Source: Gemmatimonadota bacterium | GTDB lineage: Bacteria > Gemmatimonadota > Gemmatimonadetes > Gemmatimonadales > Gemmatimonadaceae | Length of the DNA: 52,197 nucleotides | Direction of reading: 5' to 3' | Assembly: GCA_031127225.1 (NCBI GenBank) | Contig: JARIEV010000007.1 | Coordinates: 1 to 52,197 of the forward strand | Shown: in pieces, positions 1 to 9,276 of the stretch | Position numbering within the stretch: the first letter of the stretch is position 1 | Layout of the letters: each line of letters starts with the position of its first letter | The notes under the pieces: model-generated | The model's input: only the letters and a program-made list of their open reading frames with translations | Databases searched by the model: none | Told to the model about the DNA's origin: nothing | Position numbers and translations under genes: made by a program

Positions 1-1308
1 ACCCAGCAGGCCGCCGCTAAGGCGTTCGATCAGAACGGCGTGCCCGTGAGCGGCGTATCGGTGAAGTGGCGCAGCACCAATCCTGCGGTGGCCACGGTAT
101 CGAAAACCGGTCTGGTCACCCTGCTCTCAGCCACGGGGTCGGCCACCATCGTGGCCGAAACGGGTGGCGCGCGGCCGTTGGCAGGCACCGCCGTGGTCCG
201 CAGCGCGCGTGAGGGGGTGACCATCGCGGCGGGCGGCCTGGGATACTCGTGGGGGCACAGCTGCGCGCTGGGGTCCACCACCGGCGTCGCCGCCTGCTGG
301 GGGTCGAATGATTTCTCGGCACTCGGACTCGGCGCCGTCGGCGACGTGCCGGCGTACTCGGTCGCGCCCGCGCGGACTGTGGGCAACGTGCCGTTGGTCA
401 GCATGACCTCGGGGGCGCTTCATCATTGCGGTCTCAACACCGCCGGGCAGGCCTTTTGCTGGGGAGAAAACGCCGGTGGTCAGGGTGGCACCGGGAGCAC
501 GGCCGTAGGCGTCGTGTTCGAACCCACGGCGGTCACGGGCGGCCACACCTTTGTCTCGTTATCCACGTCCTCGCGCTCGGCCCACACCTGCGGCCTGATC
601 TCGACTGGTCAGGCCTACTGCTGGGGGTCGAACGGTGGCCAGATTCTCGGGCTCGATCCGAGTGTGGTCTTCACTAGCACACCGACGCCGGTGCCACAGG
701 GCGCCCTCCGGTTCGTGTCCACGGCGGTAGGCGGCACGCACACCTGCGGCCTCACCCAGGCAGGCACAGCCTACTGCTGGGGTGGCCAATCCGACGGACA
801 ACTCGGCGATGGCGTCATCGATTTCTCGGCCTTCACCGGCACGCCGACCGCCGTGCAGCAAGGCAGCCATCGCCTCGTGAAGCTGGTGCTGGGTCGCACT
901 TTCTCGTGCGGTCTCACCACCACGGGCGCCCTGCTCTGCTGGGGCTACGGCAGCCACCTGCAGACCCCGTCGCTCCCGACGCTGCTGAACGATCCCCGCC
1001 GGTTCATTGACGTGGCCGCCGGTGACTGGTCCACCTGTCTGATCGACGCCGAGCAGAATGTGTACTGCCTCGGGATCAACAACCGTGGGCAACTCGGTGC
1101 CGTCACCGCGACCGATTTTTCGCCGCTGCCGGTACGCATCGCCAGCACCCTCAAGTTCACCGAGGTGACCGTGGGCGGCCTCCACGCGTGTGCGCGCACC
1201 ACCACCGGCGCGGTGTACTGCTGGGGCGAGAACGACCGAGGCTCGCTGGGCGACGGCACCCTGATCAGTCGCGCCACGCCGGCCCAGACGCTGGCGATCA
1301 CCCCCTGA
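1..1308 (+). CDS. Ig-like (BIG2) / RCC1-repeat surface protein, 5' partial
   Basis: The frame is already open at base 1, so the true start lies outside the window. The first residues (SVKWRSTNPAVATVS, then GSATIVAE) are the second half of a bacterial Ig-like BIG2 domain. From about base 235 seven RCC1-type units follow, each with a (H/S)xCGL-like strand and a (Y/F)CWG-like strand, often ending in GQLGDG-type turns. Seven units fit one seven-bladed propeller. Most units carry the same cysteine pair, which suggests a disulphide per blade and an extracytoplasmic location. Such proteins are normally secreted or lipid-anchored binding proteins; the ligand is unknown. The gene converges on the PrsW-like gene 12 bp away. 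Family call is firm, function is not. Confidence 0.85.
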   Translation, partial: TQQAAAKAFDQNGVPVSGVSVKWRSTNPAVATVSKTGLVTLLSATGSATIVAETGGARPLAGTAVVRSAREGVTIAAGGLGYSWGHSCALGSTTGVAACWGSNDFSALGLGAVGDVPAYSVAPARTVGNVPLVSMTSGALHHCGLNTAGQAFCWGENAGGQGGTGSTAVGVVFEPTAVTGGHTFVSLSTSSRSAHTCGLISTGQAYCWGSNGGQILGLDPSVVFTSTPTPVPQGALRFVSTAVGGTHTCGLTQAGTAYCWGGQSDGQLGDGVIDFSAFTGTPTAVQQGSHRLVKLVLGRTFSCGLTTTGALLCWGYGSHLQTPSLPTLLNDPRRFIDVAAGDWSTCLIDAEQNVYCLGINNRGQLGAVTATDFSPLPVRIASTLKFTEVTVGGLHACARTTTGAVYCWGENDRGSLGDGTLISRATPAQTLAITP

Positions 1309-1320
1309 CCGCCGCCGGCG

Positions 1321-2337
1321 TTACCCGGCTGACTCACTAAGCAGCCGCAGCTGCCAGAGATCCTGCATCGACGTGGAGAGGAACGGCCGCAACGCGCGCA
1401 CGCCGGTCGTTCCCAGGCTCCGCTCGAGGTGGCGCAGTTCCCTGAATTTTCCCGGCAACGACGGATCGGGTGCGACCTCGAAGCCGGCCTCGCGCGCCAG
1501 CAACATCCCCTTGGCCTGAATGCTCAGCTCGACGCGCAGACGAACGAGACACAGCATGTCCACGACGGCCTCGGGGGGGAACCGGCGGCGCAGCGCCATG
1601 AGGTACGCGCCCACCGGCGTCGTCAGGAGTTGCCCGGAACGCACCGCCGCGAGCAATTGCTGATCGGTGTCGAACCCGGTCCCGATCCACGCGCGGGTGC
1701 CGCGCTCGCTCTGCTGGAACACCGCGAGACTGAGATAGGGGAACACCAGCACGATGAGCCCCGTCATGATCACCGGCTTCAGCAACAGGTGGTTGTAGAG
1801 CGAGTGCAGCACCACGGCCGCGAGCAGCCCCGGCAGCATCCGGGACAGCTGGAACTGCTCGACGCGATCGTGCAGGGTGCGGGTGATCATGGTGAGAATG
1901 GCGGTGCAGCCACCGTGCATCACGGCGGTGCCGAAGCCACGAACGAACCACACCCAGATCGACGCGTCCGGATTCACCGTGAGGTAATACAGATTTTCGG
2001 TGACGGCGAAACCAGTGCCGATGGCGAATCCGAAAATGGCCGCATCCACCACGAACCCGACTCGGCTCCGCGACATCAGGAACACGATGTACGCCGCTTT
2101 GCACAGCTCTTCCAGGAACGGGGCGACGTAGCGCGAATACTGCGTGAACTCCATCCCAAGCGCGGGGCGGAGCCGGACATTCACCGCGTAGCTGGCGAGT
2201 GCCGCGGCGATACCGGCGGCCAGTCCCAGCAGCACGGCCCGCCGCGTGACCAGCTTGTAGCTGTCGAGCACCACCAGGATCCCGAGAAACAGGACCACCG
2301 GCACGACGCTCACGGCGACCCCGAGGAGCGTGATCAC
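1321..2337 (-). CDS. PrsW-family intramembrane protease-like protein
   Basis: 338 residues with about eight hydrophobic segments in the N-terminal two thirds and a soluble C-terminal tail. The PrsW signature is visible: an APFLEELCKA segment (paired Glu plus Lys), GFAIGTGFAVTEN, and a later membrane segment with GFGTAVMHGG. In the family these Glu and His residues form the membrane-embedded active site; Bacillus PrsW cleaves the anti-sigma factor RsiW. The GTG start overlaps the stop of the upstream metallopeptidase/barrel gene (GTGA), so translation is probably coupled. An anti-sigma-like membrane protein lies one gene further upstream, which makes it a conceivable substrate, but that is inference. 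The C-terminal cytoplasmic-looking tail of roughly 120 residues is not recognised. Confidence 0.8.
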   Translation of the reverse strand: MITLLGVAVSVVPVVLFLGILVVLDSYKLVTRRAVLLGLAAGIAAALASYAVNVRLRPALGMEFTQYSRYVAPFLEELCKAAYIVFLMSRSRVGFVVDAAIFGFAIGTGFAVTENLYYLTVNPDASIWVWFVRGFGTAVMHGGCTAILTMITRTLHDRVEQFQLSRMLPGLLAAVVLHSLYNHLLLKPVIMTGLIVLVFPYLSLAVFQQSERGTRAWIGTGFDTDQQLLAAVRSGQLLTTPVGAYLMALRRRFPPEAVVDMLCLVRLRVELSIQAKGMLLAREAGFEVAPDPSLPGKFRELRHLERSLGTTGVRALRPFLSTSMQDLWQLRLLSESAG

Positions 2338-5300
2338 ATGAGTTTCAGCGACAGCATGAAGGCCCGGTTGAGCGGGACGCCATCACCCTGGGCCGCGGCG
2401 TAGCCCAGCGAGATCGTGGAGTCGATCCACGACATCGTCACGAGTCGCAGGTTGACCTGCACGCCGGCGCTGGCGAAGGCACGCCGTTCGGCGGTTTCAT
2501 GAACGTCGGTCACGAGCCCGTTGGCAAAGAGCGAGAGATTCGCCCACCGCAGGTACGCGCTCGGGGCGCCGATGCTCTGGAAACGAACTGGCGGCGAGAC
2601 CCACTCCACCTGCGCCTTGGCGTAGGTGGACCCGCCGACTTCGTTGATGGCGAGCCCCGGGAAGCTTCCCGCATCACGGAACTGCTTGATGTCGCGGTGG
2701 TCCACCCAGTTGTTCGCGAATCCACCGAAGTAGAAGCGGGCGAAGGGCTGCGTTCGATCGCCTGATAACGCGGAACCGGCGGCTCCCCGGAACCACAGGG
2801 AGGAATGATCGAGTGGGAGCAGGAACCCCTTCGAGGCCTCGAGGTTGAGGCGCGGATAGAGCGCCCCGTTCACCAGGTTGCTGCGCACGGACGCGCTCCA
2901 CGAGGAGCCGAGTTCGTCCTCGACCGCGCCGATCGACCGGCGCAGGGACTTGTACGCGAGTTCACCGGAGAACGAGCTCAGGCGGTCGAACGACGTGGCG
3001 ACGTTCTGGAATTCGGGAAGAATCGCGAGGTTACCGTTGGTCGCTGCCTTGAGCGTGTAGCGGAGGCTCGTCGGGCCGTCGTACACGAGGTAGTCGGCGT
3101 ACTGCGCCCCCAACGAGTAACCGCGTCGGCTCATTTTCGTGGGGCCAACGAGGTCGTAAAAGTCGGCGCGGTTGAGCGATCCGGTCAGAGTCCAGTTCCA
3201 GTGCTGGAAGACGCTGTTCACATGCAGGCGCTCGGCCGCATCGAGCCGCTGATCGGGGGAATAGGAGGCGCTGACGAAGAGATTGGTGATCCCGACGTGG
3301 TCGGAGAAGTTGAGGCGCATCCCGGGAGCCACGGTATTGACGCCGGCCGCGCTCTGATAGCCTTCGACGATCGGATACGCGTTGTCGAGCCGGAAGGTGT
3401 TGCGCGAACGATACGCACGCGGCGCTGTGACAGCGGACTCGTTGCCGAGGTCGGCGAGCGGGGGGAGCGCCCAGTCCCGCACGTCGGGCCGACGTTCGGC
3501 GATCTCGTTGCCCAGGAAGCGGATGGAGCTGACGCTGTCGGCGACCGCGTTCGAGATCATGGAGGGGACGAAGCCGTCACCCGAGTAGTTGAAGACGATC
3601 AGCGAGTCGCCGGTCAGTGGCACCGGCTTGAAGAAGCCCGTCTCGGCGTTACTCAGCGGTTCCATCCGCTTCCGCGTCAGATCGTACCGGAAGACGTTGG
3701 AGACCCCCGAGTAGTAGGACGACCCGTAGAGGTACCGCCCATCGCGCGAGTACACGAAGTTCGAGGGCGCCCACTGGTCGAAGGCGAAGAGCTCCTCCGT
3801 TGCCGTGTCACCCTTGATCAGGGCGGCCACATGCATCCGGACAAGCCGCGTGTCGCCGCTGACCTCCGACATGGAGCCCGCGATCGAGCCGCCATCGGGG
3901 GACAGGTCGATGTCGAACAGATCCTGCCCGTAGGGCATGGTGCGGACGAGGTCCCATTTGGTGTACGGCGCGGGCATGCGCACGAGGGACGAGAGCCCGT
4001 TGTCGTGACGCACCCCCCAGAGCGTGCGGTCGGCGGTGTTGAACGCGAGGTCGCCGATCCGCGCGTTGGAGATCAGCATCCGCGACTCCCCCGTGGCGAG
4101 GTCCAACGCGCGGAGGTGCCGCCAGTCGCTGTTGTTGGTGGTGTAAAACAGGGTGCGCGCCGCCGGATCGAAGGCGAGCGAGGTCACCGAAAGCCCGCCG
4201 GCCGCCACGATATTGGCGATACGCGTGAACCGGCCGGAGGCGATGTCGATGCTGGCGATGTGCGCCTCCTGCCCGGGATAGCGCACGGCCAGCAGCATGC
4301 TGCCATTGGTGCTGTCAACAAACGCGCGGGAGACGGCGCCGAGTGTGCGGTCGGTCAGGGGCCGCGTGGCGGTCGTGGCATGCTGGCGAATCAGGGCGAG
4401 GTTGCTGCGCTGCCACTCCTGTTCCCACGCGATCCATCGTGTCCACTCTTCTTCGAGCGATCGGCCGTAGACCTCGCGGAACTGTGCGGTGAAATACCGG
4501 TGGCTTCCTTCGCGTCGATCGACCCAGCGCAGCAGGCTGTCGTTGCCGTAGCGGAGCGCCAGGTAGCTCATGAAGCGCGTGCCGTACAGATAGGAGTTGG
4601 CACCCGCGAGAAAGTCCACCGCGGTGCCCTCCGACTCCAGCCCGACGAAGTCGTAGATGGTGCTGCTGTCGCGCACCAAGGTGCGAAACACCATCTCGTC
4701 GTAGGGACCGATGGCGCGACCCAGGCCGCCATTCATCCACGTTTCGAGGTAGGTCGCAATCCCCTCTACATACCATCGGGGGCTGAACCACCGTGGGGTC
4801 GTGAGGAAGGCGTAGGCCAGCGACAACGGCGCATCGGCGGTGGTGTTGACCTTGCCGAGGAAGAGGCGCCGGAAGGTGCGGTCGGATGCCGTGGGCTTGT
4901 CGGTGGTGACGATGTGCGCCAGCTCGTGGCTCATCGCCGACAACATCCGTTCCGGTGAAGGGGCGGATTCGTAGTCGTGTGACACCGGGGCGATGCCGAC
5001 GGTGACATTGTTCTTCGGCAATGCACGGGCACCTGCATTGCCGCTGTGCCAGAGGTCGTGCATGAGCACGTTCATCTGGCCCTTGTACGTGTAGTCGAAG
5101 AAGCGGTTGTGAACCCGCATCGCATTCTCGAAGCTTCCCGTGACCTGCGGCACCAGATACTTCTGCAGCGGCGACGTGTACACGAGGCGCAGCGTTGGCG
5201 TTTCCACCATCGTGATCTGCGCACCGGCAGGGCGCTGAGGGGCAAGGAGCGCCGCACACACGACGAAGGCGAGCGTGCGGACATGCCGGCAATGCGGGAG

Positions 5301-5342
5301 AGGCGACAACGGGGGATTCTCCGAAAGGGTGGGGGACACCAT
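2334..5342 (-). CDS. Secreted metallopeptidase / beta-propeller / outer-membrane barrel protein
   Basis: About 1002 residues from the ATG at 5342; a GTG at 5408 in the same frame would add 22 residues. The ATG was preferred because it places a signal peptide (RTLAFVVCAALLAP, cleavage after AGA) nearer the N-terminus. A zinc motif HELAH lies at residues 139-143, and E193 in WYVEGIATYLE is the likely third ligand (gluzincin style). The middle (about 330-620) contains repeated TolB/WD40-like propeller strands such as FVYSRDGRYLYGSSYY. The last about 350 residues alternate aromatic beta strands and end in a surface-antigen-like barrel. This suggests a peptidase displayed at or threaded through the outer membrane. 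It is coupled to the PrsW-like gene by a 4-bp overlap. Substrate unknown. Confidence 0.75.
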   Translation of the reverse strand: MVSPTLSENPPLSPLPHCRHVRTLAFVVCAALLAPQRPAGAQITMVETPTLRLVYTSPLQKYLVPQVTGSFENAMRVHNRFFDYTYKGQMNVLMHDLWHSGNAGARALPKNNVTVGIAPVSHDYESAPSPERMLSAMSHELAHIVTTDKPTASDRTFRRLFLGKVNTTADAPLSLAYAFLTTPRWFSPRWYVEGIATYLETWMNGGLGRAIGPYDEMVFRTLVRDSSTIYDFVGLESEGTAVDFLAGANSYLYGTRFMSYLALRYGNDSLLRWVDRREGSHRYFTAQFREVYGRSLEEEWTRWIAWEQEWQRSNLALIRQHATTATRPLTDRTLGAVSRAFVDSTNGSMLLAVRYPGQEAHIASIDIASGRFTRIANIVAAGGLSVTSLAFDPAARTLFYTTNNSDWRHLRALDLATGESRMLISNARIGDLAFNTADRTLWGVRHDNGLSSLVRMPAPYTKWDLVRTMPYGQDLFDIDLSPDGGSIAGSMSEVSGDTRLVRMHVAALIKGDTATEELFAFDQWAPSNFVYSRDGRYLYGSSYYSGVSNVFRYDLTRKRMEPLSNAETGFFKPVPLTGDSLIVFNYSGDGFVPSMISNAVADSVSSIRFLGNEIAERRPDVRDWALPPLADLGNESAVTAPRAYRSRNTFRLDNAYPIVEGYQSAAGVNTVAPGMRLNFSDHVGITNLFVSASYSPDQRLDAAERLHVNSVFQHWNWTLTGSLNRADFYDLVGPTKMSRRGYSLGAQYADYLVYDGPTSLRYTLKAATNGNLAILPEFQNVATSFDRLSSFSGELAYKSLRRSIGAVEDELGSSWSASVRSNLVNGALYPRLNLEASKGFLLPLDHSSLWFRGAAGSALSGDRTQPFARFYFGGFANNWVDHRDIKQFRDAGSFPGLAINEVGGSTYAKAQVEWVSPPVRFQSIGAPSAYLRWANLSLFANGLVTDVHETAERRAFASAGVQVNLRLVTMSWIDSTISLGYAAAQGDGVPLNRAFMLSLKLM

Positions 5343-5455
5343 GAAAAACAGGGCGGCCCCCCAACCCGTCAAGGGCCGAGGGACCGCGGTGCTGTACCGA
5401 CGCGCCACCCCAAACGGGCGACCCTTCAGGAACCTAGCGGTCGCCTTTCATTCTA

Positions 5456-6382
5456 CTATTGTTGCCGACCGACTTTGTCTACGCCATTTCTCTCGAGTTT
5501 GGCGCCCACTTCTTCCTTGAAGTACTGATCGATCGGGCCAATGGACTGGCCAATAGAACCACCAACACTTTCACTCGAGTTGAAAAACTGGGCGATTCCG
5601 TCCGCCATGAAGAACGACTTGAGTTCTTCATTCTGAAAGAAGTTCTTGGCGTCCTCGCCCTTCATGAATTGGCCGACTTGCTTCTCGAAATTCTTGAACT
5701 CTGGGTTGTTGAAGAAATTCCCAACGTTCGTCTGGTCGAAATTCTTGAACTCATCGCTACTGAAGAACTCCTTCGCCGCCTCACTGGCGAAGACTGCCCG
5801 GACCTCGGGCTTCGACAGGAGCTCGCGCACTTTCGGATTCTGAAGGAGGATCGCGACCCGCGGATCGCCGGTCTTGACGTCGCGTTTCGTCATGGTGCGA
5901 CCCCGGTACCGCGACGCCTGCTGGACCCCGCTGATCTTGTCGTCGCCACCCATGGTGCCAGCCACGCCGTCACTCGGCGTATTCGTGAGCAGCGACCCGC
6001 CAACGATGGCGATGATGGCCACGCCCGTCATCCCCAACAGCATCACCTTTCTCGTCAAAACTCCTCCACCGATAAATCGTTCGAGAATGTCGAGCGGTGC
6101 AGACAGCCATCCCGCTACGCCTTGCCAACCCGCCGCGCTACCCGCCAGTTCCGGTGCGGTGCGCCCCAACGGCGGCACCGCGGCCAGAATGGCGTCCCGC
6201 AGATGCGGGGACGGCACTCGCTCCTCCACCTGACGAAACAGCGCGTCCATGCGCCGCAGGTCGTCCGCCAGCGCGGCGGCCGCCGGCTCCGCTGCGATCA
6301 ACGCCCGGGCAGCCATACTCGCCGCCGACGGGTTCAGACCGTCCACCTCGCCGTGCACCAACTCCTCTTCTGTGGGCGTCAC
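5456..6382 (-). CDS. Anti-sigma-factor-like membrane protein with 17-residue helical repeats
   Basis: 308 residues, GTG start 3 bp after the stop of the ECF sigma gene, the usual position for a cognate anti-sigma factor. The N-terminal about 100 residues are Ala/Leu-rich, helical and start with an acidic TPTEEELVHGEVDG segment, as in sigma-binding domains without the zinc HxxxCxxC motif. One membrane segment (about 112-133) follows. The outer part (about 165-285) is made of degenerate units such as NPKVRELL, KPEVRAVF, SDEFKNF, NPEFKNF and NEELKSFF. Two of them are spaced by exactly 51 bases and share 17 identical bases (5685-5701 and 5736-5752). The pattern resembles STI1/DP-type helical repeats. 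Local base composition is clearly lower in GC than the flanking genes. Anti-sigma role is inferred from context. Confidence 0.6.
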   Translation of the reverse strand: MTPTEEELVHGEVDGLNPSAASMAARALIAAEPAAAALADDLRRMDALFRQVEERVPSPHLRDAILAAVPPLGRTAPELAGSAAGWQGVAGWLSAPLDILERFIGGGVLTRKVMLLGMTGVAIIAIVGGSLLTNTPSDGVAGTMGGDDKISGVQQASRYRGRTMTKRDVKTGDPRVAILLQNPKVRELLSKPEVRAVFASEAAKEFFSSDEFKNFDQTNVGNFFNNPEFKNFEKQVGQFMKGEDAKNFFQNEELKSFFMADGIAQFFNSSESVGGSIGQSIGPIDQYFKEEVGAKLERNGVDKVGRQQ

Positions 6383-6385
6383 CAG

Positions 6386-6940
6386 TCAGTCGCCTCCCTG
6401 CGAGAGCAACACGGTGCGTAACCGCTCCCGTGCCGTAAACAGCCGCGACTTGACCGTGCGTGCCGGCACCTCCAGCACCTCGGCGATCTCTTCGTACGAG
6501 AGTGACCCGAAATACCGCAGTACCACCACCGCTCGATCGTCCGGCTTCAAGACCGTCAGTGCCTTCCTCACCTGCTCCTCTGCCTCCAGTGCGTCATCCA
6601 CCGCCACCCCGGCCGCGGGAATGGCCAGCTGTTCCTCCAGCGTGACCATGGTCTTCCGCCCCTTGAGCACGTTCAACGACTGATTCACCGTCATCCGGTA
6701 GATCCAGCTGAAAAACCGGAAGCGCGGGTCGTACGTGGTCAGTGACCGGAACACGGTGCCAAAGACCTCCTGCGTTGCATCCTCGGCGTCCTGCGCATTG
6801 CCCAGCATGCGGAGCGCCACAGTGAACACGGGGCGCTGATACCGATCCACCAGATCCGTCGCCGCGCGCCGGTCCCCGTCCAGATAGCGCTGGACAAGGC
6901 TCCGATCGGCGGCGTCGCTCGCGGTGGGGGTCTCTTCCAC
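6386..6940 (-). CDS. ECF-type RNA polymerase sigma factor
   Basis: 184 residues from a GTG at 6940, which starts close to the conserved part; the frame stays open upstream to 7099 but those 53 residues are Arg/Pro-rich and not sigma-like. Region 2 is clear (DLVDRYQRPVFTVALRML, then NAQDAEDATQEVF, then FFSWIYRMTVNQSLNVL) and region 4 has the helix-turn-helix LSYEEIAEVLEVPARTVKSRL. It directs RNA polymerase to a dedicated promoter set and should be held by the membrane protein encoded 3 bp downstream. No convincing Shine-Dalgarno precedes the GTG, so the start is uncertain. Its 136-bp upstream spacer to the TonB receptor gene shows no obvious hairpin. Confidence 0.88.
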   Translation of the reverse strand: MEETPTASDAADRSLVQRYLDGDRRAATDLVDRYQRPVFTVALRMLGNAQDAEDATQEVFGTVFRSLTTYDPRFRFFSWIYRMTVNQSLNVLKGRKTMVTLEEQLAIPAAGVAVDDALEAEEQVRKALTVLKPDDRAVVVLRYFGSLSYEEIAEVLEVPARTVKSRLFTARERLRTVLLSQGGD

Positions 6941-7076
6941 AGTACAACTCAGCCGGCAAAAGGTTGGAAACAGTGCAGCGGCGCAACAGCCCAGGCGGGG
7001 GGGGCGTCGGGATGCCGGACCCGTCAGCCGGAAAAATGGCCTTTGTAACGGCCGAGGGGCAACCCATGCGCGGGCC

Positions 7077-9197
7077 TTACCGAACCATCTGCACCCCAAG
7101 CACCACCACCCGTCCTTCCTGCGGCGCCGGGGTGAGCACCCCGCGCAGGGCGTAGGCGTGATCGGTCAGGTTGCGCCCCTGCAGAAACAGCACCCAGCGC
7201 GGAGTCGGCATATACCGCACGGAGGCGTTCACTTCGTACGGGGTCTGCAGCGCACTCGCCAGCGCGCCGGGATTCGCGATCCCCTCCGGCGTGGAACGCA
7301 CCGACACACTCGGCGTCACCGACAGGGTGCGGAGCAGCTGCAGCGTGGCACCCAGCCGCAGGTTGTGCGCCGAGAGCCCGGCAAGCGTGGAGTCCACGGC
7401 GTCCGACGCCGAGCTCACCGCCACCGTGGAGTACGACGCCCACGCCGAGCCCCACGACCGGGTGAGCTGCGCGGACACGTCCACGCCGCGCACGGTGCGC
7501 TCGCCGCCGTTCACGGTGCGCGTGAGCAGGCGCTGGCCGCCGCCGGCCGCGTCGAGATACACCGTACGCGTGATGATGTTGGCCGGCAACAGCAGGTCGC
7601 CGATCAGGAACAGGTTGGACTGGCGGTTCACGTACGCGCTGGTGGTCACCTGCACGCCATCCGACCGCCAGCTCACGTTCCCCTCGTACGAGCGCGCCCG
7701 CTGTGTTTGCAGATCGGGATTGACCGTGTTGATCTGGATGCCGTTGTCATACACGTTGTAGCCGTAGTACGGCCCCGGCGCCACGAAGCCCTGCGCATAC
7801 GCCACGTGGTACGTGAGACGGCTGCCATCGGGGGAGAACACGATGTCGGCGCGCGTGCTCAGTGGGGTGTCCTTGAAGCGCGTGTTGTCGTCCACACGGC
7901 CGCCGGCGAGCAGCTGCAGCGCGCGGGTGGGCTGGTAGCGCGCCTGCACGTACCCCGAGGTGCCGCGATACGACAGATGCGTGGCCCGCGGCACATCCAC
8001 CCGTGACGTGGCATCGCCGCGCCGGGTGTAATACGACAGCACACCGGCCTGACGCACCACGTCATCGTTGGTGCGCGCGCCCCCGGGGATCGTAGCCTTC
8101 GGCGTCACTTCATAGAAGCTGGCCGTGGCACCGCCCGTGAGCGTGAGCTGCGACGACACCGTGTACCGTGCCTCCTGCTCGAGCGTCGTGCTGCTCCCCA
8201 GCGCGTACTTGAAATCGTTCAGGAACAGCGAGCCGTTCACGGGAAACACATAGCGCGTTTCGGGATCCACCTCGTAACGGTTCCACGTGATCGACGAACT
8301 CACGCGCAGCGGCGCGGTGAGCTGTGATTCGTGACGCCCTTCCACCACCAGCGACCGGTCGTGCCACACGCTCTGCGGCACGAACTGCAGCACCGGCGCC
8401 AGCCCGCCCTCGGCGCTGCTGCGCGACGACTCGCGGTACCACGCCTGCACCGACCCGCCGCCGTTCTCGACGCGCACGAACATGTTGGTGGCGTCGTCCT
8501 GCCGCGCCGGCGCGTCGGGGAGTCCGTACGCGCGCGCGTTCTGCGCGTACCCCTTCCACCACTCGGGAAAACGCCGGTCGAGACGCGACAGATCCGACCG
8601 CGAGCGCTGCGCGAATCCGGAAATCCGGATCGCGGTGTCAGACGCGCCACCCAGCCGCGTCGCGAACTGGATCCATCCCTCGGCGGTGCCCAGCGTACCC
8701 AGCGCCGCCACCGCCTCGACCCCGCGCCGCGCGTCGGCGGTGCCGGTGATGATGTCGATGACCGCACTCACCGCATTCTGGCCGTACGTGAGCGACCCCG
8801 GGCCGTAGCGCACCTCCACCCGTTCGGCGCCGCGCACGCTGACATCACGGCGCAGCATCAGTTCCTCGTCGCCGGGCGGGTTGACGCGCATCCCGTTCAC
8901 CAACAGCACGATCGCGTTGTTGCCCGAGAAGCCGCGCACCCCCACCGCCGTGCCCACTTCGGAGAAGTACTGCTCGACGGTTTCCATCCCCGGCAGATCA
9001 CGCAGCACATCGCTGAGTGCGGCGTAGCCACGCGCCACAATCTGCGCCTTGGTCACCACGTAGGTGGTGCCCAGGGCCGCCACGCTGCTGTCGTTGCGCT
9101 CCTGCGGCGTGGCGAGCGACTGTGCACCGGCGGCGGGCGCGAGGATCAGGGAGAGTGCCACAACACCGGCACGGGTGCGGAGAAAACGGAGCGACAT
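7077..9197 (-). CDS. TonB-dependent outer-membrane receptor
   Basis: About 706 residues from the ATG at 9197, which begins a good signal peptide (SLRFLRTRAGVVALSLILA, cleavage after AGA). The plug domain follows at about residues 35-150 (IVARGYAALSDVLRDLPG; VGVRGFSGNNAIVLLVNGMR; RVEVRYGPGSLTYGQNAVSAVIDIITG). The rest is a 22-strand-type barrel with paired aromatic strands such as HNLRLGATLQLL and SVRYMPTPRWVLFLQGRNLTD. It imports a substrate across the outer membrane using TonB energy. The plug style is that of the vitamin B12/siderophore/catecholate group, but the substrate cannot be read from sequence. Its 193-bp upstream region is divergent with a STAS gene and contains a long inverted repeat. 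Confidence 0.92.
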   Translation of the reverse strand: MSLRFLRTRAGVVALSLILAPAAGAQSLATPQERNDSSVAALGTTYVVTKAQIVARGYAALSDVLRDLPGMETVEQYFSEVGTAVGVRGFSGNNAIVLLVNGMRVNPPGDEELMLRRDVSVRGAERVEVRYGPGSLTYGQNAVSAVIDIITGTADARRGVEAVAALGTLGTAEGWIQFATRLGGASDTAIRISGFAQRSRSDLSRLDRRFPEWWKGYAQNARAYGLPDAPARQDDATNMFVRVENGGGSVQAWYRESSRSSAEGGLAPVLQFVPQSVWHDRSLVVEGRHESQLTAPLRVSSSITWNRYEVDPETRYVFPVNGSLFLNDFKYALGSSTTLEQEARYTVSSQLTLTGGATASFYEVTPKATIPGGARTNDDVVRQAGVLSYYTRRGDATSRVDVPRATHLSYRGTSGYVQARYQPTRALQLLAGGRVDDNTRFKDTPLSTRADIVFSPDGSRLTYHVAYAQGFVAPGPYYGYNVYDNGIQINTVNPDLQTQRARSYEGNVSWRSDGVQVTTSAYVNRQSNLFLIGDLLLPANIITRTVYLDAAGGGQRLLTRTVNGGERTVRGVDVSAQLTRSWGSAWASYSTVAVSSASDAVDSTLAGLSAHNLRLGATLQLLRTLSVTPSVSVRSTPEGIANPGALASALQTPYEVNASVRYMPTPRWVLFLQGRNLTDHAYALRGVLTPAPQEGRVVVLGVQMVR

Positions 9198-9276
9198 GCG
9201 CGAAGATGCAGAAGGAGCCCGCGCAATCGCGCCGGGGAAAGAGCAACAGAAGCGCGAAACGTATGCCACCCTCCCA

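Noticed and set aside
2805-4958. 717-codon open frame on the plus strand opposite the metallopeptidase/barrel gene
   Set aside because: Arg/Gly/His-rich product without domain, start site or signal; typical antisense shadow in high-GC DNA. The minus-strand product has a zinc motif and signal peptide.
5459-6421. 320-codon plus-strand open frame opposite the anti-sigma-like gene
   Set aside because: No family features; the opposite strand has a membrane segment, repeats and the correct position behind the sigma gene.
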